Of a stretch of DNA of 64,000 bases, positions 54,253 to 64,000 are shown one piece after another; positions within the stretch are counted from its first letter, which is position 1; each line of letters starts with the position of its first letter. Source of the DNA: Knufia peltigerae (taxonomy: Eukaryota; Ascomycota; Eurotiomycetes; Chaetothyriales; Trichomeriaceae); the NCBI GenBank assembly GCA_030247855.1, contig JAPDRN010000033.1, positions 186,001-250,000 on the forward strand. The letters are read 5' to 3'. Under the pieces are notes generated by a model. That model had not been told where the DNA came from. It saw nothing but the letters and a program-made list of their open reading frames with translations, and searched no databases. A program made the translations under genes and the position numbers.

Positions 54253-56393
54253 ATGCCATCCGAACATGTAACAAACCTCTCTGGCGCCAACGAGGATCGT
54301 CATAGTGGCAACAAGCGCGCGCGGAGGCCACATGGTGATTCGCGATATCCCAGGAAACGAAGTCTTAGAGCTTGTCTTATATGCCGCTCCAGAAAAACAA
54401 AGTGCGATAACGTACGGCCAAAGTGTGGCTTCTGTGCATCTGTCGGAGTCCAGTGCTCGTATGACGACAAGCCTGAAGAAGACCATTCCTCGTAAGCGTC
54501 GCCTTTGAATCTTCTAGGGCACGTGTTGTACCCCTCGTACTAATACTCCACCAGTTTCGACCTTGCGACACTGGAAATACTTCGTCAACTTGGTAAGATT
54601 ACTGAGTCCCAAGATGATCTCCTCCGCATAGTCCGACCTCTGGCGGACTTGAGATCACGCCACCTTGGATCAGAGCTTTCATCACGCACTTCAGGGTTAT
54701 CGAACTACCGCAGAATTGGAAATATCGCTGATCTGAATGAGCTGTCGGCTACATCGTTTCAGCCTCATGAGTGCGGTGACCGGTTTGGGCTTCCGGCGGA
54801 CTCAAGTCCGTCCACCACAACTGGAAACACTAACGTAGCAGCGGTTAGATGGCTGGACGTTCTGACCAGTGATGCCCACTGGGGAGCCCTTCCTGAATCA
54901 CGTGTATCCCTTGATCAAGATTGTGGGCCCCTGGATCTTTCTAGCCAGCGTGGTCAGGATGATCTGACTCCTTTGCAACACGCCACCAGGATCGTTGACA
55001 ATTGCACGCCTGATTTATCTGGAGTCGGGCAACCAGGGCTAGGAGCTCCAGTCCAGCCCGCCGCTCTTTCAGCTGATGATAGCTCTTCATGGCAATCACG
55101 TGAAGATGTCACATTACTGGCAGATGAACAGGCTCTGTTCGATAACTTCCTGCGTCGAATCAGCTCGTGGGTATGGTAACTCCGATGGGAAGATTTTCAC
55201 GCAACCGCTGAATAGCAATTCTAGTTTGAACCCTTCGATCTGACACGTCGATTTTCCACACAGGTCCCGCATTTGGCAATCAGGAATGCCGGCTTGATGA
55301 ACGCTATTCTGGCATTGTCTTGTTATCATTCTCTCCTGCAGAAGCAGATGAATGCATCCCAGGAGTCAGACGAACGAACGACTCTGCAATATTATTACCA
55401 AGCACTGCACTATATTCAAAGGGCTATGCAGTTCCCTTCATATCGAAATAGCCCAGAATTAATAGCAACGACCATCATCATATCAACGTACGAAATGCTT
55501 CATGGCTCGTCCAATGATTGGCAACGTCATCTCCAAGGCGTTTTCTGGATCCTTAAGTCTCGACAAATTGAAGTGGAAGAAGCAAGCCTCGAGAGTACAA
55601 CATGGTGGGCTTGGTTGCAGCAGGACATTTGGGCAGCATTCCGCGAGAGGCGCAGAACTTACAGTACATGGCAACCGAAGAAGCTCTGCTCGGAGCTCAA
55701 CAGCTATGAGCTTGCTGCGCGATCACTGTGGATTTTAGCTCAAGTTGTTAACTTTTGTGCTATTGATCGCGATAGTCAGACCGAAGTCCAGTTCCGAGAG
55801 CGTATTGAATGGGCGGATCAATTACGGCGTATGTTACAGGAATGGCACTCGTGCTTGACAGTCGAATTCTCTCCACTGCCATCAGTGATTGTAGAGAAAT
55901 CAAAGGCCTTCGAACCACGATTGATACACCCTCATGTTTATGGTATCTTCCCTTTCTTACTCTGTAAACCCATGGGCTACGCTGATAACTGTGACAGCTT
56001 TGGCCATGCAGGTCCACCATGTGTCTAGAATCCTTCTCCATGCCACCAAGCCTTGCCTAGAAGGGTTGAACGTGTTCTTCAGACGACAGGGATTAATTGA
56101 AGAAAGTGTCCAGGCTGTTTGTGGAATTGGTCTCACCCTCACAGAAGATGCACCGAGTATATTGATATCACAATGTGTGTTTATAGGTAAGCTAGCCTTT
56201 AAACACCAATGGTTACCAGCAACTGATATATGGATTAGCTGGGTTATTCACACGGGATTCCGAGCAGAGGGCTTGCGTCTTAGAAATGCTGGATTCGTGT
56301 TGGAAACGATGTCGTTGGCCTTTGGTCTCCCTTTCAACTGAACTCGAGATGGCTTGGAAGGATCCTGATAGTGTATGGATCAATAGACAGTAG
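54253..56393 (+). CDS. Zn2Cys6 transcription factor
   Basis: Five exons (54253-54491, 54555-55170, 55225-55942, 55998-56186, 56239-56393) sum to 638 residues. The N-terminus is basic, then comes the zinc cluster with cysteines at 41, 44, 51, 58, 61 and 68 (CLICRSRKTKC ... CGFCASVGVQC). After a Ser-rich linker, the splice 55171-55224 recreates the conserved motif WFEPFDLTRRFSTQVPHLAIRN of the fungal_trans_2 class. The last splice produces AGLFTRDSEQRACVLEMLDSC, the usual ending of the family, so the gene runs beyond the uninterrupted frame. It is divergent from the FAD oxidoreductase and tandem with an MFS porter, both plausible targets. Confidence 0.88.
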
Positions 56394-56972
56394 TAGTCAT
56401 ACGCCGTGTACTCGCGGAAAGTATCACGTGCGACTGTTCTAGCCCTTCCAGATAGCATTTGGAATCCCACACATTCATTTCAGCTGGGCTAGATGGGCAC
56501 CGGGCACGGCCCAAAGCCAGGGTGGGCCAGTCCTGTGGCTCCGAAAATCGGCACAGCCTACAAGGACCTGTAGGCTTGGAGATCGCTGTTTCGGGTCACT
56601 TAGCGAGATTCCCCGATGCCAACGGCGCCAAGTAAATTCTTCGTTGCATCTCGTAAAGGATATATGAGCATCTGCTGAGATCTAGGTCTTTGGTAAACAC
56701 ATGTTGCCGACAGTCCCCGAACTGAAAATTAGACCTCTCTTCCCCGCAAACGGGCATGGTGACTCTAGCCTTTGACATTCAGACTCTTCTTCGCATGGTT
56801 ATACAAGGGAGTGAGGAAGACCATGCGCCTCTCTGTCTATATATAAACTGCTCGCAGTTGCGATTGCAGTTGGCTTGATCCATTTTGCGTGCCATCTTTA
56901 TTATTGGGATAGAGTCTCCTTTGGCTCATACTGTGATATTGGCCGCATCATACCAACGACTTCTCAATAGCA
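56394..56972. promoter_or_regulatory. promoter of the quinate/sugar porter gene
   Basis: TATATATAAA at 56838-56847 lies about 125 bp before the next ATG, followed by a pyrimidine-rich stretch. No gene supported in the remaining 580 bp. Confidence 0.45.
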
Positions 56973-59012
56973 ATGACAATCTACAGCGTCTTACGACATA
57001 TCGTCAGAAACGATGCAATACGTGTCGATCCTCCTGAAGTGTACAACTGGCGTGTTCTAGCACTTACTGCCTCGGTATGTCTACCAACACGTTCTCAATA
57101 TGGAGTTAATGTGCCGATTGCTTGCTTTCGATGCCCTACTGTCATACTGCCGAATATTCATTGACCAGATGGTATAGGCATGCTTTGCAGGCACAATGTT
57201 TGGAATGGACGCGGGGATTATCGGTGGAGTCCTAGCGATGCCCGGCTTTAAGAAGTACTTTACTACCCTTCGATCCAAATGTTGCTCATTCTGAACTATC
57301 AGGGAATTTGGACTTGACGCCCTCTCCGCTAGCGCCGCCGCCAACCTTTCCGGCAACCTCGTCACTACTATGCAAGCAGGAGCAATTGCTGGTGCATTGG
57401 TATCTAGTCCACTGGCAGAGAAAAAAGGGAGAAAGCCAGCGCTGCTTGCAGTCGCTGTTACTGGTATCGTCGGCGGAATTATGCAAGCACTATCGTTTGG
57501 ACATTTACCCGTGTTTTACATTGGTCGGTGGGTAACGACCTTTGACTTCTTAAACTCATCAACAAAGCTGATATTAATATGATGACAGCTTTATCGAGGG
57601 TCTTGGACTTGGTGCAGGAACTATGCTTGCCCCGACATACGTCTCAGAGATCTCACCTCGCGCTATCAGAGGTTTCCTCGTTGGCTTCTTCCAGCTATTA
57701 CTGGATACGGGTGGCATGATTGCTTACTTCGTCAATTATGGTTCACTGCTACATTTCAAGGTATCTAAATGACCAGCCTACTGGTGCAGAGACTCGTCGC
57801 TAACGATATCCATTTTGTCGGTAGGGCAAAGCTACATGGATGGTGCCACTAATGCTGCAGTCGCTCGCTCCAGCGCTGCTTCTCACTACAATGCTCATGT
57901 GCCCAGAGTCACCGCGCTGGCTTGCCTCTCAAGACAACTGGGAGAAGGCAGCAAGCGTCTTGTCTAATGTGCGACGCCTTCCACCCCAACATTCATATGT
58001 TGAACAAGAGCTGCTCGAATTGAGAGTACAACTGGAGAACGAGAATCGCATTAGGGGTAATACAGGCTTCTGGGCAATGCAAAAGGAATGCTGGACACAG
58101 TCAGCTAACAGGAAACGTGCTCTCTTAACCATCGTCATCCTTGTTTTCAATCAATGGTCAGGTGTAGGTCTTCATCGTCTCTCTATTGGAATTTTCCCCT
58201 CCTAAATCAGTTCAGACTGACACTTCACCCAGACAGGAGCTATCAACTACTACGCGCCAACCATCTTTAAGAGCTTGGGATTGTCCGCAACCACTACTGC
58301 TCTCTTCGCGCAAGGTGTTTACGGGATAGTCAAAACTGTTGCAGCGTTAATATTCGCCTTCTTCCTTGCTGATTCTCTGGGTCGTCGAATTTCCTTTATG
58401 TGGAGTGGAGCTGTGCAAGCATTCTGCATGCTCTACGTTGGATTCGTGAGGAGTCTGCCCAATATATGCTAGTTCCCCTGCTAACAGATCCAGTATGTTC
58501 GATATGGGCCCCATGTGACCGCCGATCAAACTCCGCCGCCGGCTGGGATAGCCGCTTTAGCCATGATATATATCTTTGCGGCGGCCTTCAACTCAGGCTG
58601 GGGTCCTGTAGCTTGGGTTTACGTGTCGGAGATTCCGAGCAACCGACTCCGGGCGTATAATGTTGCATTGGCATCATTCACTCACTGGGTCAACAATCTT
58701 GCTGTTTCTAAGGCCACCCCGGTGATGCTTCTTTCGACTCCATACAAGGCTTATTTCATCTTTGGCACGATCAACGTTGTCATGGCAGTCGCGGCATTTT
58801 GGGTACCTGAAACCAAAGGGGTAAGCCCTTGCTATCGCATTAGCCTTTTGATTAATTCTGACTGTACGCAGATATCTCTCGAGCGTATGGACGAACTGTT
58901 CGGTGTTATGGATATGTCAAATATTGAAGATGTCGGTATTGCAGCACGGCAAGAAAGTAAGGTTGAAGGGACGCTAGAATTGCATGAAAACGTGCAGACA
59001 AGTAAGGTTTGA
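56973..59012 (+). CDS. MFS sugar/quinate-type transporter
   Basis: Eight exons (56973-57074, 57178-57254, 57303-57527, 57589-57760, 57825-58161, 58237-58445, 58494-58820, 58872-59012) give 529 residues, the usual length for sugar porters. The opening PPEVYNWRVLALTASACFAG resembles quinate permease (QutD-like) proteins. The loop motif EKKGRKPALL follows helix 2. FIEGLGLGAGTMLAPTYVSE is the typical helix 4 segment, and PESPRWL and PETKG end the two halves. NQWSGAGAINYYAP is the substrate-contacting helix 7 motif, created by splicing as SGAINYYAP. Substrate may be quinate or a hexose. It follows the Zn2Cys6 gene in the same direction and may import the substrate of the neighbouring oxidoreductase and alcohol dehydrogenase. 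Confidence 0.9.
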
Positions 59013-59140
59013 ATTTTTAATCAAACTTTCAGCCGCAAATAGATTGATACCTATTTTGTTGGCTATACTATGAATACAAAATTTGTTCAAATGGCATCTT
59101 GATTTCGAAGGTTTCATTGATATTTTACTTACAGCAACGA

Positions 59141-60380
59141 AGAGATGAAGAAAGACAGATTGCCGGAAGAGACGAAAGAAATCCTTATTGCGGACACACT
59201 GCAACCAAGTCCAAGCCTCGAGCTAGATGAGGACACCACTATCCATGCAGAAGATGAATTTATAGCGTAGGAGGAGGAAGAGGAGGAAGAGGAGGAAGAG
59301 GAGGAAGAGGAGGAAGAGGAGGAAGAGGAGGAGGACAGTATCTCTTGGAGCCACGAGGACTATGTGAAAACGAACATCGGGGGAGTCACCGACGACTGAC
59401 TTCTACGTGAGGGTCCGGAAGGGCTACACTAGGGGTCAAACCACAATGAGACAGCTGATGAACCCGAATACCAACGAGCTCGAAACGGAAAAGGATGAAA
59501 TGGACAGAAATATAGCAGAACAGAAACTCTGATAATGATGCACGGCAATCACTGCTAGAAAATATAAGACCTGAGTATTCCCCTATGAGACGACGAAGAC
59601 AAGCTATCAAAGCAATCTGCTCCGAAAAAGCAACGCTATGCATTGTGGTAATCGAATGCAGATCGATCGCCGGGACGGATGAACTTCGTTGAGCTAGAGA
59701 AGTGAGTGTGTGTTGAGAAGCAAGGATGGACCGGATCCTGATATGGAGGCACAGCGAGACTACAAGCTGCTCACGTCAGCCATGGCAACACGCCTGGGAA
59801 GGCTGCTGATCCTGCTAATTGGGGAAGCACAAGTGGTAGGAATACCAGCAAGCTACACCTACCGTATACTCGACATGTCGAACCCGAGAGCAGATTACCG
59901 CTCCCTTACCCCTCGCTCATAGTGGCTACTGCTGGTATCAACATCCATCGTTGAATTCGTGGCGGGAAGCACAGGTCGATACGCCTGGGTAGGCTTGGAA
60001 TTTGGTTTGTCATGTTAGCAGAGTGTTTAGGAAGTTTATAGGTTTCGTCTCAACGGTCAAAAGACACAGAACTGGTGACAGCCAGAGAGAATCTAAGGGT
60101 ACAGTAGTTCTTCTTACCCCAACTCTTAGTCTGGACTATCACAGAGAGACGATAGACTGTTCTAGAGGCTACAGCTAGAGCGAGGCCCAAGTATTACAGT
60201 TCAGAGGCAGCCAACAACAGTAAAGCAGAGCGCTTTATATCACCACACTCCAAGTGTAGCACTTTGCCAAAATCAAAGCCAAAGAAGCCATGAGTGCTGC
60301 AGTCCAGGGGTAGCTTACTGTACAGTACAGTGTTTCTCCTCACCCGACCTTCAGCCAAAGGTCAAGTGCTACAGTCCCTA
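59141..60380 (+). mobile_element. possible decayed LTR retrotransposon fragment
   Basis: A broken charged reading starts with MKKDRLPEETKEILIADTLQ, is interrupted by a stop, passes a Glu-rich repeat and resumes in another frame as DFYVRVRKGYTRGQTTMRQL ... MDRNIAEQKL. The composition is like gag-type polyprotein N-termini. The flanking 60040-60380 part has pyrimidine and CTACAG-rich sequence, a GCTTTATATCACC element and repeated TACAGT words, in the style of fungal LTRs. No reverse transcriptase, integrase or target-site duplication was found. This remains a tentative reading. Confidence 0.3.
59270..59335 (+). repeat. GAGGAGGAA microsatellite/minisatellite
   Basis: About seven units of a 9-bp GAGGAGGAA-type repeat, purine-only on the plus strand. 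If translated it would give an uninterrupted poly-Glu run within the decayed element. Confidence 0.9.
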
Positions 60381-60386
60381 AAGCAC

Positions 60387-62494
60387 CTAGCCCCTTTCCG
60401 CTGCAGTCTCAACGTGCATTCCACCGGCTCCCTTCTGGTCCAGTGCCACAGCAGTCGTCTCGTCAACATGGGCAACCTCGTCTCCAAAGATGTGTCCAAT
60501 CTCCTCCAGGCTCAACTTTTTGGTCTGGGTAAATCATCGTCAGTATTTCCCTCCCCTTTCCCGCAGTAGGTCGTGCCACGAAGAGAGGATTCGTAGTGGC
60601 TTACCTCGGGGAAGTAAAAGTACATAAAGACCACCATGACGAACGTCACCGAGATAAAGACCAAGTAGTATCGCCATCCGATATTGGCAAAGCCAGCAGG
60701 AGCACTAATCAACGCCAGTGTGAGCAGAAGAATCGAGACAGAAATATAATGGACAACGACCAGGTCCGGCTTACCCTTGCAAGATGGCTAGCGAGGAGAG
60801 AAACAGGCCTGAGATGGACAATGACAGGCCTTTTGCCCTGACCGGGGTCGGCCAAATCTCCGACGCGTAGATGTATGTGGTTGCATCGCTGTGGAGAGGC
60901 TCCTTGTTAGCTGCCAGGGTCATGAAAAATAGGCATGCGCAAAGTTGGGTTACCCCGAGGTGTGCTGTATTGGCTTACATGAAGCTTGCATAGAAACCGA
61001 CAAACAGAAAAAGAAAAAAAACCGCGGCGTTGGTGGCTGCACGATTTTCACCCTTTTCGAGCACGGCTAGCGTGATTACCTCCCCTACGATACACATGAT
61101 GCAGCCGGAAATTCCGATCACTGTCACACAGTAGTGGTGTCAATCTCTGCGCCAAGGTCGGAGCCCATGGTAAACCGGTGCCGATGGGTACGTACACAAC
61201 ATTCTCACCCGACCAACCTTGTCCACGACAAGGCCATTGAACCAATTGCCAAAAGGGGAAAATGTGATCCAACCACAACTCAGGAGAAGCTGCTCGAGCG
61301 TATTGAAGCCCAAGCTTTTGTATAGCTGTGAACCGTAATCTGTATTGGCAGGTCAGAAGAGATTTAGTCTTCCCACGGACGTGAACCACGAAACGTACTG
61401 TAGATGATCTGAGTGCTTGTGACCTGAGGAGCAACCATAGTGACGAAACCGACAATGAGACGCTTGCGATAGTGTGGGAGACGGAAGAGGTCCCAGAAGG
61501 ACAGATGCTGTTGCTTCTCGAAGATGATTTGTTCGCGGAGAATGGCAAAATCAGCCCTCAACGCCGCTTCATCGTTCAAGAATGCATCGGACGACTCGGC
61601 GCGGACGCGTTTGAAGGACTCATAGGCCTCTTCATACCGGTCCTGGTCCAGCACTATTTCCACTGGGTTAGCCTGGAATACAGAGGGTGGCGCGATTTTT
61701 GTTTTTTGACACGAATGAGAAAGAACATACACCACCTAGGTGTCTCGGGCAGGAAAAGAACGCCAGCAGAAAGCACCGCAGGCCAAACGGCTTGGATGGC
61801 AAGTGGGAGTCTCCATTGCGCCCCGCCGGCGTCGACAAAGTAAAAACCCAGCCCCACCCAGCTGGCGGCCGAATAACCAACGCACAGCATCACGCCATGC
61901 ATGGCGACGAGGAAGCCTCGAATCTTGGGTGGAGCGATCTCGCTCTGGTAAAGAGGAACCAGTGTGACAAGAGCGCCTAGAAGAAAGATGAAAGCAAAGG
62001 TGCGTTAGTTTCTTCCATCCTGAACGCCAAATGCCATATGCCCGAAACCCGAAATGAAGAGCGCTACTCACCGATGCCGACGCCCGTGAGGAACCGTGAA
62101 AAGATGTACATGCCAATGTTCACACTGCCAGCCTGGAGAGCGCCACCGACGGTGGTAACCAGGCCCGCATAAAACAGTGCCTTCCGTCGACCTAACAGGT
62201 CGGCCGACTGGAGACAGGACAAGGTGCCAAAGAAGCCGCCGGTTTGGAAAAGGCCAAAGATAGCCCCGATGAGGTCGGTGGCATTGGACCGACTGTCGAG
62301 GTCGAAATAGTCGATGAATGAGGGTTGGGCTAAGGTGGTACTGATGATGGAGGCACAGTATCCGTACGTCGTGCTCCCTAAGGCGACGAACATGACAATC
62401 TGTGTTAAGAGTTAGTAACACGATACTTTCAATCGGTTGTAATTGTCGAGAAAGAGCCCACCAGCAGCCGAAGGGTGGAGGCTGAAAGAGCCAT
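60387..62494 (-). CDS. MFS sugar transporter
   Basis: Nine exons (62494-62462, 62399-62072, 61976-61731, 61662-61399, 61339-61196, 61120-60979, 60888-60775, 60704-60605, 60524-60387) join exactly to 502 residues. The first exon encodes MALSASTLRLL, and helix 1 continues VMFVALGSTTYGYCASII. Family motifs are LLGRRKALF, the loop PETPRWLEIVLDQDRYEEA (formed by the splice 61663-61730), NYGSQLYKSLGF, KVGRVR, DATTYIYASEIWPTPVRAKG and the ending PEVTKKLSLEEIGHIFGDE. The intron 60705-60774 removes a region that would otherwise disrupt QGAPAGFANIGWRYY. It is the most intron-rich gene in the window. Substrate unknown; hexose, lactose-like or galacturonate-like are all possible. A TATATAA lies about 120 bp upstream. 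Confidence 0.9.
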
Positions 62495-63890
62495 TCTGAT
62501 TCGACGGTGGTTGTTTTCCTGCTGGTGGTCCAGTCGAGCTCAGTCATCAATGTAAGAAAAGAAGGTTTCGAAATCCGTTACTTGAGGGATTTTGCGGTGT
62601 ACATGGCTAAGCTATATAATTTTCCGCGTGGAACTCATCCGTGCCCACTGAATCGCCAAGATGAATAACTTGGAGCATGACAAGGGGAATATACGTCGCT
62701 CCTGCCGCCAAATAGGACTTTTGTGAGTCTCGGCCAGAGCCAGGAGAGTTAGGATAAGTCATTTTAGAGGGGTTGGGGCATAGGACTGGGGAAGATTGGG
62801 GATGCGGCTCACTTTTGCGCAAGTATCAGATCGAGTCGATTCTTAGGCCTTTGTCTAAGCGAGGTTGCGCAAGCGAGGTTGGTGTCTCTTGGGTAATAGA
62901 ATCTGCACCGACTGCCAGGGGAATGCCATTAGCAAGGGTGGTATGCGCCACACTTGGAGAAGAAAGTCTTGTGTAGGTATATGGTAGAACCTGACCGTTT
63001 AATGATGAAGAAACGAGGGCACTTTTACAAAAACGTCTTGATCTAGAGGTGCTCCAATATTCGTTCCCCAATCAATGTATGTAAAGTTATCGAATGATCG
63101 AGGGTAACACGCCAACTACCCTCGATCATTATGCACTCCAAGGTTCCAAGAATCGAAACGGCAGAAAGGAAAGACTAGTTTACCAGTTTCTCCAGCAATA
63201 ATCACCATTCGAAATCTTCCACCCCACGTGCCTTCTCTGACGACGCTGGTATGCCTTGTCCTTGGTGTTATTACTGATTGCTTTGCTGAGTTCGTGGTGA
63301 GTCTGGCCATTGTCGATGTCTCGGGAAAATAGAACGAATGGATATATGTTATATTGGATGAGGGTTAACTTGGGCCGGTGTTATGGTCGAGATATGCTCT
63401 CGCAGAAAAGGACTAGTCGCAGTTAATTTTGAAAGATTCTCGAGTGTACGGAGTACAGCCCCTTCGATATCTGGTTGCTTAAAAAGTGGGACATAAACCT
63501 TTGATGACTGAGCATTTGGGCTCTTGGACTCAGGATCAAGGATCCGAGGGTATTTCATTACTCCGCATTGACTCCCCCGCAGACTCCGCCCCCATAACAA
63601 TCCGGACCGGGGCAAAGCTGATGCCCTGGCCTTGTGCTGCGTGCGCCAAAGTACTCTTGGCCTTGTCTGAAAGAGCTCCCCTCAGACGGATTCCCATGAA
63701 GCGAGCCATTAGTGACAAGAATGAGAATTGTTCTCTTTTCTCCAAAGTTCTCCAAACTTGGTTGTACTGTTGTGTTGTATCAACCGCGTTTCATGTGTCC
63801 AAATCGATGACTGATTTTCCCATCTTGTTAGAGACCAAAGAAGAGAACCAACGGAGAGCAAGGTCAAAATTTACTAACACAACAATCACA
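62495..63890. promoter_or_regulatory. divergent promoter region with a perfect inverted repeat
   Basis: A perfect 14-bp inverted repeat, AATGATCGAGGGTA (63094-63107) and its complement (63118-63131), is separated by 10 bp. A TATATAA for the MFS gene lies at about 62613-62619. TACGGAGTAC occurs at 63447-63456. Open frames in this region are short and unlike known proteins. Confidence 0.5.
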
Positions 63891-63942
63891 ATGGACTTTC
63901 CAGTCAAAGGCAAGAATGCGATCGTCACAGGTGGCGCATCCG
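63891..63942 (+). CDS. first exon of an SDR gene, truncated by the window edge
   Basis: ATG 63891 opens MDFPVKGKNAIVTGGASG, the beginning of a classical short-chain dehydrogenase with the TGGASG-type cofactor motif. A consensus donor GTGAGT follows at 63943, so the last Gly codon is completed in the next exon, outside the window. The opening resembles fungal 15-hydroxyprostaglandin-dehydrogenase-like SDRs. Nothing can be said about the catalytic Tyr and Lys. Confidence 0.75.
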
Positions 63943-64000
63943 GTGAGTTTATGGTTCTGAACCGAAGCAATATTGTGTAGACCATGTCGAAGCTGATTTC

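Larger units (their letters stand above)
59013..60386. other. convergent intergenic region with repeat and decayed element
   Basis: About 1.4 kb between convergent MFS genes. It holds a GAGGAGGAA microsatellite and what looks like a decayed retroelement, both listed separately. No intact gene. Confidence 0.45.

Noticed and set aside
59270..59335. CRISPR-like or functional tandem array
   Set aside because: It is a simple 9-bp purine repeat without spacers.
61663..61730. Apparent frame break after PETPRW in the third MFS transporter
   Set aside because: The donor GTATGT and acceptor CTAACCCAG give PRWLEIVLDQDRYEEA in frame; the nine exons sum exactly.

Overview
The window comes from a filamentous ascomycete (Pezizomycotina). 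Genes are interrupted by short (about 45-100 nt) GT-AG introns, many with CTNAC-type branch sites. The content is typical of accessory arms of such genomes: Zn2Cys6 and C2H2 regulators, MFS sugar/quinate porters, cytochromes P450, FAD monooxygenases and 2-oxoglutarate oxygenases. I could not fix the genus. I rebuilt 27 complete or nearly complete protein genes by joining exons across frames, plus the first exon of a 28th at the right edge. For nearly all spliced genes the joined exon lengths sum to a multiple of three. No rRNA, tRNA, CRISPR array, PKS or NRPS gene was seen.

Layout. 0.1-1.9 kb: MFS hexose-type transporter (-). 4.2-7.7 kb: a lactate dehydrogenase-like gene (+) convergent with an intronless, bacterial-type phosphoenolpyruvate synthase (-), a possible lactate-to-PEP module. 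9.5-13.4 kb: a secreted cysteine-containing protein, a polytopic membrane protein and a PD-(D/E)XK-like hypothetical protein with an extra upstream exon. 14.7-16.5 kb: cytochrome P450 (-). 17.1-21.7 kb: divergent regulators, one lacking a DNA-binding domain and one with two C2H2 fingers plus a Zn2Cys6 cluster. 21.8-24.1 kb: a 706-residue fusion of an FAD monooxygenase to an acetoacetate-decarboxylase-like domain. 24.5-28.1 kb: a GrpB-family protein and an LtrA-type membrane protein.

29.1-46.3 kb is a dense set of tailoring or catabolic enzymes: a RidA-like/flavin amine oxidase fusion, two Zn2Cys6 regulators, a PhyH-type 2OG dioxygenase, an SDR, an amine/amino-acid permease, a CYP52-like P450, a salicylate-hydroxylase-like monooxygenase and an IPNS-type 2OG dioxygenase. 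There is no backbone synthase, so amine or aromatic catabolism, or remote tailoring of an imported substrate, fits better than a self-contained biosynthetic cluster. 48.2-59.0 kb holds an AAAP amino-acid transporter, a zinc alcohol dehydrogenase, an FAD oxidoreductase, a Zn2Cys6 regulator and a quinate/sugar-type MFS porter. The oxidoreductase/regulator promoter carries a striking palindrome. 59.1-60.4 kb looks like a decayed retroelement abutting a third MFS transporter (60.4-62.5 kb). The window ends in the first exon of an SDR gene.

The most unusual items are the two enzyme fusions, the lactate dehydrogenase/PEP synthase pair and several perfect short repeats in divergent promoters. All functional statements rest on recognised motifs and manual splicing; no database search was possible.
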